From assembly GCF_018687715.1 (NCBI RefSeq), contig NC_056762.1:20845364-20909363 (forward strand): DNA of 64,000 bases, written 5' to 3'. The position numbers were made by a program, and so were the translations under genes. The notes beneath the pieces were generated by a model. The model saw only the letters and a program-made list of their open reading frames with translations, was not told the origin of the DNA and did not search any database. Origin of the DNA: Carya illinoinensis. Lineage: Eukaryota; Streptophyta; Magnoliopsida; Fagales; Juglandaceae. Shown here piece after piece: positions 22,001 through 33,699 of this stretch (the first letter of the stretch is position 1; every line of letters begins with the position of its first letter).

Positions 22001-23620
22001 GATCATGGACTGGATGGCAAAAGGGAAGCCGAAGGTCACTTGAGAATATGCTCAGTTATAGGGCCACTTTCATGGCGTATCCCTCATAATCAACCACCCC
22101 TTCATGAGAATCGAGCACCACAATATTGACAATATCGGGTACCTTGTAAGTTTATTTCTATGACTAAAAATCGCTGGAGGTAACCATCAATTGTAAAAAA
22201 CAACCATTAAAACGTAAGGACATATTGCAAACCTCAGGAGGGTCCATACCCCTAGGAGCTCAGGAAGTGAAAAGAGCATTAATGTAGTTGGAGCTCTGGG
22301 GAGTGGCACATGAAGGGTTCTTGGGAGCCATGAGGATTTTGGTGTAGAAGAAAAGAAGACTTGAAACATACAGTAGAGAGGAAGGAAGGAAATTAGGGAC
22401 TATGCGAAAATCATGGAGAAGAAAGACAAGGGAAAAAAAAGCTCCGAATGGTGACAAGGTTGGGGATTAAATAGGCCCCCACAAAGGTTAGGATCCCAGA
22501 TCATGAGAATGCACGCACCTCACGAGTCCAACAGGATGAACACGAATCCCACAATGCTTATTGTGTAATGCAACGGGTGAGAGGATGAGCTACCTGACAC
22601 CATTAATGAGAGGGAAATAGAACGAATGCAATTGAGTGCCAAATCCAGGTGTCAAAAAACATGCTGCTGAAGCTAGAGAGTGTTATAACTGCCTATTTCA
22701 AAGGCGTGGAGGTTGAATAGACACAGCCCTATAAAGGAAGGAACAAGAAGACAAGGTTCAGAGATAAATTCCCATCGGATTAGTCCAATAGAAATTGGCA
22801 GGGTTACTGTAAGATTTTTCCTCCCTCCCAAGGCCCATATTACAAGTCTGCAATGGGGCAACCCGGCCTGAGGGCCTTTCTCCGAGGGAGCCCCTTGCCC
22901 CCTCATTGGAATACCCAGAGCGCAAGCAAAACTGACCCTTGAAAGGAGAACAATGCCAAAGGACAGAATAGGCCAAGCTTGGGAGACGTGCTTGACCGGA
23001 AGGCCGAAGGGGTGAAAGGCAAAGCTAGGTACACAAGCATGGGAGTTTCAAGCAAGAGGGCCTGGAACATTTAATGGCCGACGAACCTCGCACTCAACAT
23101 CAAAACAAGCTCTAGCACCTTCAGATGATTGATGGAAGGAAGGACAAGGAAGGGCATGTTAGGGTAGAGGCACGCCGCATTTAATGATTGGCAAAGTTAA
23201 CACGCCACAACAAATAGGGGTACAAACCCATCTGCGTGACCATGATTAGGCATGGCCCACCTGTCGCCTAACAAAAAACTAGAAGGATAGTAGTACAATT
23301 CGAGTATGAAGCAACATGATCATGATTGACAAGACAAGAGATCGTTGGCTGCCAAGGCCACGTCCAAGGCACAAACGTGCTATTGTTGATAGGTATCAGG
23401 GACCACACCACCAGGTATATATACTCCCACCTAGGGATAAGAAAGAATCTCTAAGCTCTGGGACTTTATCACAAACTATTAAAGAGATTGATTGGCCTAA
23501 GCATCAAAAGCTCCTTGGCTACCACAGAGCCCCCCGACCCCCTTTGATTCACTTGATTGTATAGTTATAAAGGCCCAAATCCGAGTTGTTGGAACCAAGC
23601 CAAAAAATTTACTAAATACA
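22000..23620 (+). repeat. Possible Tat-type gypsy LTR remnant
   Basis: The composition is less AT-rich and several phrases recall Tat/Ogre-type LTRs: gcatttaatg and catttaatggccg in the upstream part, a TATA-like gtatatatactcccac near 23415, and gcctaagcatcaaaagctcc near 23495, similar to the aagcatcggag phrase in the LTR at 59202-59605. No termini or target duplications were found. Open frames inside (such as 22673-22906 on the minus strand) look non-coding. Confidence 0.35.
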
Positions 23621-24752
23621 ACATTAACATCAAGATTAAATGAAAAAGTTAAAAATATATTATCTTTAAGTATTGTTTCAAAATAAAATTACAAGAAAAT
23701 AAAGAATTTAAATTTGGAGAGTTCTTCACATGTACCAACATGGCTCCGTTAACAGATTCGATGCAATTACGCAGTAAGCAATATTTATTTTGGTAACGTG
23801 GATATAAAGATTTATTAGGAATTAACAACGGTAACGAAAAAGGAAAATGGAGGTTGCTTCAAAGCTTTTTGTATGATTCACACTCTCAGATCAATTCTAT
23901 TGATAATTGATATGAGTGACGTATTGAGGAATAGAAAAATTATTGCTTACACATCATGTCATGCACTATCTTGCAATTGGGTAAAAATTATATTCTTAAT
24001 AGAAAACGATAAAACACCGAGCTATCTGAAAAACGATATAATTGGGATGCATGTCTAAGTGGTAATATCTATATAGAAATGATAAATATAGTTGTGTAAT
24101 ATGTAAGATCAGTATAATTATTTTAAAAAATAGCATGATTTATTATTAAAATTTCTTTTTATGTTAAATATCGTATTTAATTTTTTTAAAAAAAAATTAC
24201 GCAGCACTTACATACTATACAACTAAAAATATCATTTTTAACATATTTATCCTGATAATGTTAATTTTCTTCAATTTTTATAATTGTTCTCAATTCGTAC
24301 TATATATGACATTTTTTTTCCTTCCTTCTAACGGTTGTTGTGTCTCCATCTATTGTTATCTACTACCTACTACCTACTATTAATTCCATCTTAGGGCTAG
24401 ACCTTGATAATAAACTTCATACGATTTGTGGGCCGTCAAGGTCCATATTACCATATGCGGTGGGAGGGTACAAGGCACGCCGATGAGTCTATACAAATTA
24501 TTTAAAATTTAAAAAAAAAATGATTATTTCAAATCACAAATATAAATTAATAAATCATCTACGTGCGGAGTAAAAGTACAATCTTGAGTTATATCAATGT
24601 ATACAGACCAACGGTTTTCAAGCTTATGCTAGAAGTTAAGTTATAACCTACAATATATTATATTATAGTAAAAAGACACAATATATATATACATATATAT
24701 ATATATCTAATTACATTATCTCATCCAAGGTGAAATTTGGTTAATTAATTGT
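23620..24752. other. AT-rich spacer, no gene
   Basis: This is low-complexity AT-rich sequence with short TA runs (about 24680-24705) and a small ctacctacta repeat (24358-24380). No coding evidence was seen. Confidence 0.55.
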
Positions 24753-25230
24753 CACTACAACAAAAGTAGTCTTTTGGAACAAAAAACAATAATTTCATCC
24801 CAAAATATGTCTTGGAATGAAAAAAATTCGTCCCAAGATCGTATTGAAAAACTTCTTTTGGAACGAATTTGAGCAAAACCATTCAATCACTTTGGAACGG
24901 GATATTGTTTTTGCCACGATTTAATTTCATCCCAGAATCACATTCAAACGGTAGATACGTTCGACCAAATAGGCATGAGGAAATGTTTAAACAAACTATG
25001 TAATGGTCAAATAGTAAAATATATTTGACCATATTGAGTTTGATGTTCAATCGATGCATGATAGGATCAAATGATTTGTAATGGAAAACTATTTGAATGG
25101 TCTCAACTAATGTTCGAACATTAGGATAAATAAATTTGAATGTATACCATATCAATGTTCGAATGTTTTAATAATATTGTTTGAACGGTTTGTGGTTATT
25201 TGAATGGTTGATATTTTATTTTACCCAATA
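24753..25230. repeat. CACTA terminal and subterminal repeats
   Basis: After the terminal CACTACAACAAAAG come repeated short motifs around TTCGAACATT and TTTGAA(C/T)GGT in both orientations, for example near 24945, 25080, 25110, 25152, 25182 and 25198. Subterminal repeats of this kind are TNPA-type binding sites in well-studied CACTA elements. The binding role here is inferred. Confidence 0.55.
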
Positions 25231-25559
25231 ATAAAAAACCAAATAAATATTCATAATATTTGAAAGAATACATTGCAATTTGTTCAATACCCACCAAAGT
25301 AGTATAATAAGTGTGAACTAAATCAGTAAAATAGTACTAGCTTTCTTCATACAGAAATAGATCCCACGTATATTGTAAATCAGTTACTTGGGGGGCTGAA
25401 CTGTTGCATAAGCATTTGCATTTAGAGTTACATCTCTCTCCTAAACACTTCTTGTTATTCTTCTTATTGTTTCATGTGAATATCTATATCTGCTTCTTTC
25501 ACCTGTTGAAATATTAGGTAGTGAAAATTATAAATAGGACACGTACAAAAATTCATTTA

Positions 25560-26120
25560 ACTATACCTTATATGATGGATCATCAAACATGTCACAAAGT
25601 TTTTCTCAATCAGAAGGTTAGACATACTAAAAAGGATGTTGGCATGCATCTTCCTTGTTCTTGAACTTATTATAATGCTTGTGACACCTCACCCTATATT
25701 TGCAGAATGCATTACACATAAGCTCATCCACAGTCATACGCTCCTCTCTCCGACCAAAATTTAGTTCGAAGTTATCCTTGGAAAAAAACATACACAAACA
25801 TATTATCATCTAGAATATTTAAAATTTTGTACACATATTAAATAATATTAATATAAATCAATTATTTAAACATTACCAAATAACACTTCTTAATAAGCTC
25901 TTTCACATCTTGGGAAACTTTCTACCATGAACTCATTGACAAAGGTGCATAAGTTCATGTAAGAGCACCCACATGAGATGCAAGCCAAACTGCTAGTTGT
26001 CCTTTACCTCTGGTATGTTCGTCAATAATGTTAACCTTTATGTTATCCACCTTACGATATTTTTCCAACGTCAAACCTCTAGTGGTGCCTTGACCTTGAC
26101 GAGATTGCATTGTTAACTCT
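25560..26120 (-). pseudogene. Transposase_24-like protein of CACTA, broken
   Basis: The minus-strand readings GTTRGLTLEKYRKVDNIK-like and ASHVGALT-like (26100-25980) lead to MCNAFCKYRVRCHKHYNKF (25730-25660) and DWEKLCDMFDDPSYK (25610-25565). These are in the order expected for the plant Transposase_24 (Ptta/En/Spm) family. Introns, stops and frameshifts separate the pieces. The family is thought to bind element ends. Confidence 0.6.
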
Positions 26121-26794
26121 GAAATATAATATTCATTGTAGAAACAAAGTAAAATGATGGTTAGAAACGATGTAATATGCCTATTTTATGACCTTAATTG
26201 AAACAATATGACTATTAAATTTTTACCTCATTCTGTAGAGTCAGTCTCGAGTGGTGAGTCGAGGTGGAGATGGGATACGAACTACCTTCTCTTTTTATGG
26301 CATAATTTTGAAACACTAATACATTCATTACATAAAAGATTTGTCATAAAGTATAATGTGAACACATAACTAGTGTATCAGTTTCATTTGACCATTCGCC
26401 CTCATCATCTATAGATACTTTAGATGACTCAATATTTTGATCAACTATTGCATTAACAATTTCAGCTTTAATATCTTCCCTATTTAATGGAATCATCTTA
26501 TACTTGCTCAAATCTACAAACAAATTAAAGACGAGTTGACTCTCTTGGTATAACTTTTATGTAGAGGGATCATCTTCTTCTTCGTCTTGTCCTTCCACCT
26601 TAGGGATAACATCATATATATATTTCTTGGAAAATACTTTTGTACTATTCGCCATTAATTTCTTAACTTCAGATCATCTAAGTTGAATACTTGAGATCCT
26701 TGGGAATCCTAAATAAAATAATCATCTTCATACCATTTTTTTTAATTTATTAATACTAAAATAATATTCATCATCATAGACTCCAGTTCGACGA

Positions 26795-27060
26795 TTGCTT
26801 CAATTGCACCAACCACACTTAAACAGATACACCAAAAACTCCTCCCAAATATCTCATTTGAATTATATCGACAATAACCCCATAGAAATTAATGTTTTCT
26901 CCATCATAACTTCCTTCGACAAGGACACCATTATTTTGTATTTTTCTATAGTGTTCTTGATCTATTGTGTGATACCTATTTCCCTGAGAAGTACATGCAG
27001 AATATTGAGCATCATCATAATTCAAACTCACATCTGTAATGTCATTACCCATTGTTCAAA
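26795..27060 (-). pseudogene. DUF4216 domain of CACTA TNP2, partial
   Basis: The open piece 27052-26819 contains NNGVLVEGSYDGENINFYGVIVDIIQMRYLGG, a good match by memory to the DUF4216 domain that forms the C-terminal part of plant TNP2 transposases. The next expected phrase is not readable, so the domain is truncated. Confidence 0.7.
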
Positions 27061-27199
27061 CTATCTTGAGAACTTCTCTTCATATTTCTAGTTTATATCA
27101 TCTACTCCCAGTTTCTTGAGCACGTTAATATGATCACTAAAATTGATGATTACTACAAATTTTTTATATTCTTATATTTTTATAAGTAAATCACCATAT

Positions 27200-28140
27200 T
27201 AATTAATAAAAAATTACAACTTACTTCAAGTGGCTATCTCTATCTCATGGCAATTATTCAGCATGTACCACCGAGCTTTCTTGAATTCTCTTCCACATAA
27301 ATCATAACCACGCGTTGCACCAAGTGGACATACTTGTTGGGAAAGCATAGAAAACCTATTTCATTATCTTGCTTGGTCAATATCAAAGTTTCTTTCCAGC
27401 CAATCAAATCTCGTGTCAACTCCATGGAAGTATTTAGAATAGAAGGTATGCCACTCATAGTTAATATATGCTTCTGCAGTTGATCATTTTGGGTGTGCCT
27501 TGTTACCCATTGTGCGTTTCAACTTCCCAATGAATCATTCAATAAGATACATCTATCTATACTAGACTGGTCTTCCAAGTTGAGCCTCGCTTGGTAAATG
27601 AATGGCTAGGTAAACCATGACGTCAAAGAATGATAGTGGGTAAATACTCTCCAGTTTACACAATATTATAGCAACTTTCGGTTCCAGATGATCCAAAGTT
27701 TATACATTCAACATCCTAGCACATAAGTCTTTAAAAAATACACCAAACTCAGTCAAAGCTACACACAAGGTCTCTTGTTAAATACCTAGGATACCAACAA
27801 GCAAGATACATTGTAAAAATATATGACAATCATATTTTTTTAATCCAATCATTTGTTTGCATACACCTTATTATATTCGATGAATAACCGTCCGATAATT
27901 TAATCTTTATTAGCCACTCACAAAATGTAGCCATTTCGTTCCTTGACAATGTATACCACCCAATCGGCATGTAGACAAACGAACCATTTGATTGTAAGTG
28001 CATATCTGGTCTTATTCTCAACCACTTCAGATCTTTTCTTGAATTTAATGTATCCTTCATTTTGCCTTCAATTGATATTAATGTTCCCAACACAGACTCC
28101 CTGCATAACATCGAGACTATGCCACAATTTTAAATTTTGA
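27200..28140 (-). pseudogene. CACTA TNP2 transposase, C-terminal half (DUF4218)
   Basis: On the minus strand NSRKDLKWLRIRPDMH, YTLSRNEMATFCEWLIKIK and GYSSNIIRCMQ (28070-27850) correspond to the TNP2 segment with the conserved SR.D and GYSSNI phrases. DUF4218-like sequence follows with FYDVMVYLAIHLP, EARLGRPV and GYDLCGREFKKARWYMLNN (27650-27240). Frameshifts and stops are frequent. TNP2 is the catalytic transposase that cuts CACTA ends. Confidence 0.78.
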
Positions 28141-28244
28141 CCAGTACTAGAGTTTGAAAAATATACTCTTATTTGTCTAATTCAACTCATTCATAGTTCC
28201 TTTTCTCATATGTTGCTTTTTACCAAATTCATTACAACCGGCAT

Positions 28245-28470
28245 CTACAAATTGTGCAAGTGTATATTCGCCAGACAAATATGGTGGAGGGTATTCCCAT
28301 CAATAGTACCATTAAACATCCTAGAATTTCCACACCATCTATGGTCATTAGGTAAAAATCGACGATGTCCCTTGAAACATAATTTCCTCCCATTCATAAA
28401 CCATTCAGATTTGGTATGTTTGTTACAAGTTGGACATGTTATTACTAAATAATCATTCTTCTTCAGTTCT
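28245..28470 (-). pseudogene. CACTA TNP2 zinc-ribbon block
   Basis: The minus strand reads CPTCNKHTKSEWFMNGRKLC followed by FKGHRRFLPNDHRW, then NSRMFNGT. This is the characteristic TNP2 segment (CP.C......HGRK.C..GHRRFLP..H). It lies upstream of the TNP2 C-terminal half as expected. Immediately before CPTC the coding reading turns into LINE sequence, so the N-terminal half of TNP2 is missing. Confidence 0.8.
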
Positions 28471-28600
28471 TGGAAATTTTTCAGGTTGCAGAAAACATCT
28501 TTGAGCATAATCTTCACTTGTTGAATTATTTCCGTAGCCTGAAAAGGAACCCCAACCATCCTTGCCGAACACCTTGCTTTCCAAAGATACTAAGAAATTA
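28465..28600 (-). pseudogene. LINE RNase H-like domain, start only
   Basis: A reading of YLWKARCSARM followed by EIIQQVKIMLKD matches the beginning of the RVT_3 RNase H-like domain that normally follows zf-RVT in plant LINEs. It runs only about 40 residues before the junction with CACTA sequence. Confidence 0.6.
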
Positions 28601-29237
28601 CAATGGGCAATCCTCCACGAATCCATCCGAGCTGAGTTTGTTTTGTAGCTCGCTGCCACCAAAATGCCATCATCCCTCTCCAATTTTTGATTTGCGGAAG
28701 CCTTATTTGGAAAATATTAGCAAAATATTTCCAAACCACTTGAGCATTCAGGCCCTCACACATTACATGCTGCAAAGTTTCAACATTAGGCATTGAACAA
28801 CGATGGCATTTAGAGACTAATGGAATGGACAAACACTGAATCACATCATCCGTCGGCACTACTCCTTTTTTCACCCTCCAGCATAGAAATGACATTTTTT
28901 TTGGTATTATATCTAGCCACAACCACTTCCTCCACTCATAAGGTACTCCACATTTTCTAGATATTTCCCAGGCTAATTTTGTAGTGAAATTCCCCTTCAA
29001 AGAATGCTCCCAAATCAGAACATCTGGCTTGTTTTTCCTCTGCACACCAGACTCACAAATCTGCTGCAATACTTCCGACGGGACCAATTCTCGTATAACT
29101 TCAATTTTTGGCCCCCTCTCATCAACTACATCAGCAACCAAAAGCTCATTTCTACCTGCAACCGGACATAAATCCTGCAGCGGACCACTTCCTACCCAAT
29201 TATCCATCCAAAAATTAATATTTCCATTCCCAACCAA
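28590..29237 (-). pseudogene. LINE zf-RVT domain
   Basis: A 215-codon open frame covers the zinc-binding region after LINE reverse transcriptase. It starts with VGNGNINFWMDNWVGSGPL, a family-typical opening, and continues with LIWEHSLKGNFTTKLAWE, then WLWLDIIPKKMSFLCWRV and the zinc-like spacing CHRCSMPNVETLQHVMCEG. It is the longest open frame in this LINE apart from the RT piece, and it is flanked by stops. Confidence 0.85.
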
Positions 29238-29249
29238 CCACTTAGAATT

Positions 29250-30800
29250 CTAGAAAATTTTCGGCATTACCTCCATTATACCATTCCAAAACCATGAACC
29301 TTTATTCAATTGCATAACCTTATAAATATGTTCCTGGCGAAGGTACTTTTTGCGGAAAAATTCTGCCCACATCGATTCCCCCGTAAGCAATTTCCAGCCG
29401 AACTTCATAAAAAGAGATTCCTGCATTTCCACCAGATCTCGAACAACAAGTCCACCCTCCTCCACTGGCTTACAAATCAGATTCCAAGATACCCATTTAC
29501 GTTTCCTATTCTCCAACGAAGACCCCCAAAGAAAATCTGAAAAAATTCTTTTAAGCATTACAAAAATAGCCTTAGGCATTTTCAAAACCGATAGTATATG
29601 AATTGTCATGCTATTCAACACATGCCGCATAAGCAAAATCTTTCCTCTAAACAATAAAATTTTACTCTTCCATCCCACTAGTTTTTTCTGAATCCTTGCC
29701 AAGAAACCATCAAATAAATTTATCTTTAACCGTCCCACATAAAGTGGAACTCTCAGATATAAACATGGCCATGTACCCTCTTCAAACCCGAAAATCCCTT
29801 TAAGTTCATTCATTCTATCCAACGGAATATTTGAGGAGAAAAAAATAGTAGACTTACTTGGGCTAATAATTATCCAGAGACCTCCTCGTATCGATGCAAG
29901 GTTGACATGAGATTTCTTAGTGACAATTTTCCACCATTGGCAAAAATCAAAATATCATCCACATAAAGCAAATGAGAGATGAGAGTACCACCCCCTGGAT
30001 GATAAGGCTTAATAAGCCCCAACCTGAATTTCTAGTGCTACATGCGCGAGAGAAGTTCCTACGACAAAATAAATAAATAAGGCGATAAAGGATCACTTTT
30101 TCGTACTCCCCTCGAAGCCTAAAAAAATCCTTTGGAACACCCATTCAACATGGAGAAGAAATAGCATTGAACACTATATTCCTCCAATTTTCGGAGAATC
30201 CCAACCTACGTAAAACTTTCATAAGGAATTTCCAATTAACACGATTATAAACCTTTGCCATATCAATCTTTAGCATCACATTACCCCCTCTCACCTTCCT
30301 ATTCATCCCATGAACCAATTCTTGTGCCAAAGCCATATTATCGAAAATACTCCGACCTGGGATGAACGCTGCCTGCTCCTTAGAAATAATTCTTTCAAGA
30401 ATAGGAGCCAAGCGAGTAACCATAATTTTTGTCATGATTTTGTACACCACCGAGCAAAGACTAATAGGCCGAAACTGACCAAACCCCATAGGTTCTTCCA
30501 CCTTAGGAATCAACACCAAATTTGTAGCACCAAAAAACGTAGAAAAATGTTTTCCTTCAAATACTTCCTTTGCCATCTCTACAAGATCATCTTTAACAAT
30601 GTCCCAAACCAACGTAAAAAAAGAAGCTGAAAACCCATCTGGACCTGGACTACTATCCAAAGGAATAGACCGAAGAGCCCTTTGAACTTCTTCTACCGAT
30701 GGCACCCTGCACAAAGAAACATTATCTTCTGTTACGGCTGGAATTAACAAGTCCAATTCCGGTTCATTGGTGCATACGTTTGACCCAGAAAAAATCCCTT
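29250..30800 (-). pseudogene. LINE reverse transcriptase, broken
   Basis: The piece 30756-30145 carries SSPGPDGFSASFF, FRPISLCSVVYKIMTKIM, QAAFIPGRSIFDNMALAQE and MLKIDMAKVYNRVNW, the classic fingers and palm blocks. The catalytic YVDD is readable at 29954-29965 within LLYVDDILIF. The thumb and following region (29822-29250) read YLRVPLYVGRLK and KLVGWKSKILLFRGKILLMRHVLNSM. A stop after SSPC and frameshifts between 30145 and 29822 inactivate it. In this family the enzyme copies element RNA at the nicked target. Confidence 0.9.
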
Positions 30801-30826
30801 GAAAAACTATACAGCCTCCATATGAA

Positions 30827-31264
30827 CTACCTCTGCCGAATCAAGCATCCTTCCATCCTCCAGTAACATTTTGTCCATGGTTTTATTTTCTTTTTCACCC
30901 TCATTGCAGCATGGAAAAATTTTGAGTTAGAATCCCCTTTTGCCAACCATTTTATACGTGACTTCTGGCAAGCCAAAGTCTCCTCACGATGTATCCATTG
31001 CAGATGTGTTTGTTTTGCATGTAGCAGCTCACCTTCCACCTAAACAGAAAAATTCCGTGCTAACTCCTCCTCAAGCCACAAAATACGATCTTCAAGTCTA
31101 TGTAGTTCCACCTCAACACGACCAAAAACTTCTCTATTCCATTTCACTAGCTCACCTTTTAGCCGTTTCAGTTTCTGACTAATCCACACCATAGCACACC
31201 CTTCCACATCTTCCCCCCAACTCTGTCTCACCAACAGAAGAAACTCATCATCGGATCCCCACAT
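30827..31264 (-). pseudogene. LINE endonuclease-RT linker
   Basis: This holds remnants of the linker between endonuclease and RT. Conserved phrases are LVKWNREVFGRVE (31160-31120) and KSRIKWLAKGDSNSKFFHA (30980-30910), both standard in plant LINE pol proteins. Two frames are needed to read them. Confidence 0.75.
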
Positions 31265-32059
31265 TCATAGGAATCTAAAAGGCTTCACTATATTTTGACT
31301 TCTCTTAAACAATTGAAACAACATAGGAGAATGATCTTAACGATGTACATGGTAGATAGCTAGAACTCGCCCCCTCAAAAATATTAAGAAATGGCATATT
31401 AACCAAAATACGATCCAACCGAGCCCAAATACGCCTCCCACCAATCCGGCCATTACACCAAGATAGCTTATTACCTCTAAATGGGGGATCAATCAATGCA
31501 CAATTATTTATCCACCTATTAAAATCAACTTTTGCCCGAGGAGCCTTAAATACACCCCCAATTTTTTCACTATCAATTTGAATAATATTGAAATCCCCCC
31601 CCCCCCCCTCCCCCCAATGAGCCAAGGAAGCCCCTGAGGATCTTGCAACCTAAGATAGTCCCATAATTCCACTTTTTTTTTTTTCACGGAAACAACTAGC
31701 ATACACAAACGAAGTTAATATACGCCTTGACCCATACGAACACCAACCAGAGCTAGCTTGATCTGAAAAAGAATTCATCTCAAACTCCAAATTAGCCGCC
31801 CAAAACAACCAAATCTCCCCCCCCCTACCACTTTAGAGTTATTCACAAAGGACGGGAATCCCATCCATCTCGCCCAACGTCTACATTTATTTGCACCTAA
31901 AAAAGGTTCTAAGATAGCCACCACCAACGGTCGGCTTTTATTCAAAATATGCCGAAGCCTATGTTTTGACAAAATAATATCCCTAATATTCCAGATCAAA
32001 ATAGACATCAAAAGATCAAATAAATTTTTTGGAACATCTACACCGCTCCAGAGCAACAA
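31262..32059 (-). pseudogene. LINE endonuclease (EEP fold), broken
   Basis: It begins with MSILIWNIRDI and continues with RPLVVAILEPFLG (metal-site Glu block). GGDFNIIQIDSEKIGG and LSWCNGRIGGRRIWARLDRIL are later core motifs. Frame changes near 31600 (C run) and 31680 (T run) interrupt it. The final SDH catalytic box is not clear. It follows the same order as the LINE fragment at 10640-11873. Confidence 0.82.
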
Positions 32060-32060
32060 T

Positions 32061-33646
32061 CTATTTCTCTTTTATCAAACCCTTCACCGTTTTTAATGGA
32101 ACATGCATATGTGGATCTAAATAAAAAACTTTTGCAGCCAATTCATTTAACTCACTGTCTTGGTCCTCTTTAGAACCCGCTCGGCAAGATGCTCCTGCCT
32201 CCAAGACATCGTTATCAGCAAAAAGATCTTCTCTAGCCAAACCACTGAGCTCAAATTCCAAAGCTTCGTCTATCATCCACAATAAGCTTCTAGGACCAGA
32301 ATCATTGGTGTTTTGCAATGGTTTGGAATCTGACCCTGAAGAATCTTCATGCGCCATATCACTCCATTTCGTTGGACTATTAACTGGTGAATGTACTGGC
32401 AAAACAATCTCCAACAATCCATCCTTTCCCATCCCATTATCCCAGATATGAACCTCCATGGGAGAATACCCTGAACCTCTGAGGCTAACACAGGAGCCAC
32501 CTATTGCATCCCACTCAAAACTGCCTCACGTAAAGCCTTTTCACAGTGTGCATGAATCACACCCAATTGTGAAATAAATAAAATTGGCGTTTCAGACCCA
32601 ATCATAACAAATTGGAGAGCTTAAACATTCTCCAAAATAGTCTGGCGGCGAGACTTAGAGCTCTCTCCAATTTCAACCTGCACTGTTTTCTCCTCAGTCT
32701 TCCTCTCTGAATTCACAACTTCCTTCCATTCCAATTTTCCAGATTTAGTATGTCCCCCTCCTCCCGATTCAACCTTTTTCTTCTTAAACTCACGTCCATG
32801 ATTACACCTTAATTACATGTGTCCCTATTTATGACAGGAGGCACAATAGCTTGGAACCGCCTCATAGTAAATTTCCTGAAAGTGGCTAGACTCTCCGTGA
32901 GGAGGGCCCAACCAAAAAGAATGCTGCAAAGGACAGGAAATATTCACCTCGAGACAAATTCGAGCCACCTTAGGCTGTATAACACAAGCCGTAGCGTTAT
33001 CCCGCTTCAAATATTTTCCTAGACCGTCACCAATGCTCTGTAAAATTGATTCCTGAAAATAATTAGAAGGGAGCCCCGGAAATGACATCCACACCAGAAC
33101 CCAAGGCAAGTCCTCTTCCTCAATGAAATCTGGAGTCCAATGAAACACCTAGAAAGGTACCCCAAGCACTTCAGAATTACCTCTTTCCATCACAGAAATA
33201 AAATCCTCTTCCAGTACCATCCTTACCAGAACATTGCGTGGGTTTCTCAATTGCCCAATAACTGGGGATACTTTTAGCCCCCAACGATTTTGTATAAAAC
33301 CCCTAATCTGATCAAGTGAAGGTCTTCTGTGCAGGAATTTTAAAACAACTAAAAAATGGAAAGGTTCCGAAGATATCTGTACTTCTGCTTTAGAAAAAAC
33401 AAAAACCATCTCTCCATCTTGAAATTTCAGATCTCTACGTGGAATTTGTACGCTAGGCAACAATTGAGGATTGGAGCCCACCACTTCCACAAACCAACAT
33501 CTTGAAGGTTCCTTACCTACCTTCCCATCCGTAGACTTCACAAGAGATGCAGAAGGATGCATTTGATCCTCCCACCCCCCCGCCAATCCTTCCCAAGAAT
33601 GGCCGGCGACGGCATAGGGCCGGCACCCAACACCATGTGAGACCAC
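32061..33646 (-). pseudogene. LINE ORF1 (DUF4283, zinc knuckle), broken
   Basis: The open piece 33646-33149 carries a DUF4283-type domain (FHFLVVLKFLHRRPSLDQIR and LRNPRNVLVRMVLEEDFISV). After one stop the frame continues at 33148-32825 with WTPDF, LPWVLVWMSFPGLPSNYF, IGDGLGKYLKRDNAT and a partial zinc knuckle YCASCHK-GH. An acidic C-terminal part occupies 32459-32061. ORF1 proteins bind LINE RNA. One stop after VLGVPF and later frameshifts break this copy. Confidence 0.85.
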
Positions 33647-33699
33647 CCTAGCACCTCAAAGTTGAGAGAAAAAAACCTAGCACCATGTCAACTTCGATC

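Larger units (their letters stand above)
24753..28470 (-). mobile_element. CACTA (En/Spm) transposon, one end and transposase
   Basis: A CACTA terminus, CACTACAACAAAAGTAG, starts at 24753. Inward from it lies an AT-rich subterminal zone, then minus-strand transposase remnants in CACTA order: Transposase_24-like, DUF4216, DUF4218/TNP2, and the TNP2 zinc-ribbon block. The element reads right to left, so 24753 is its 3' end. The 5' end is not present: at about 28460 the TNP2 reading gives way abruptly to a LINE. All coding parts contain stops. Confidence 0.82.

Noticed and set aside
22187..22976. Overlapping minus-strand open frames
   Set aside because: Frames overlap each other with no recognisable domain, and the region looks like an LTR remnant.
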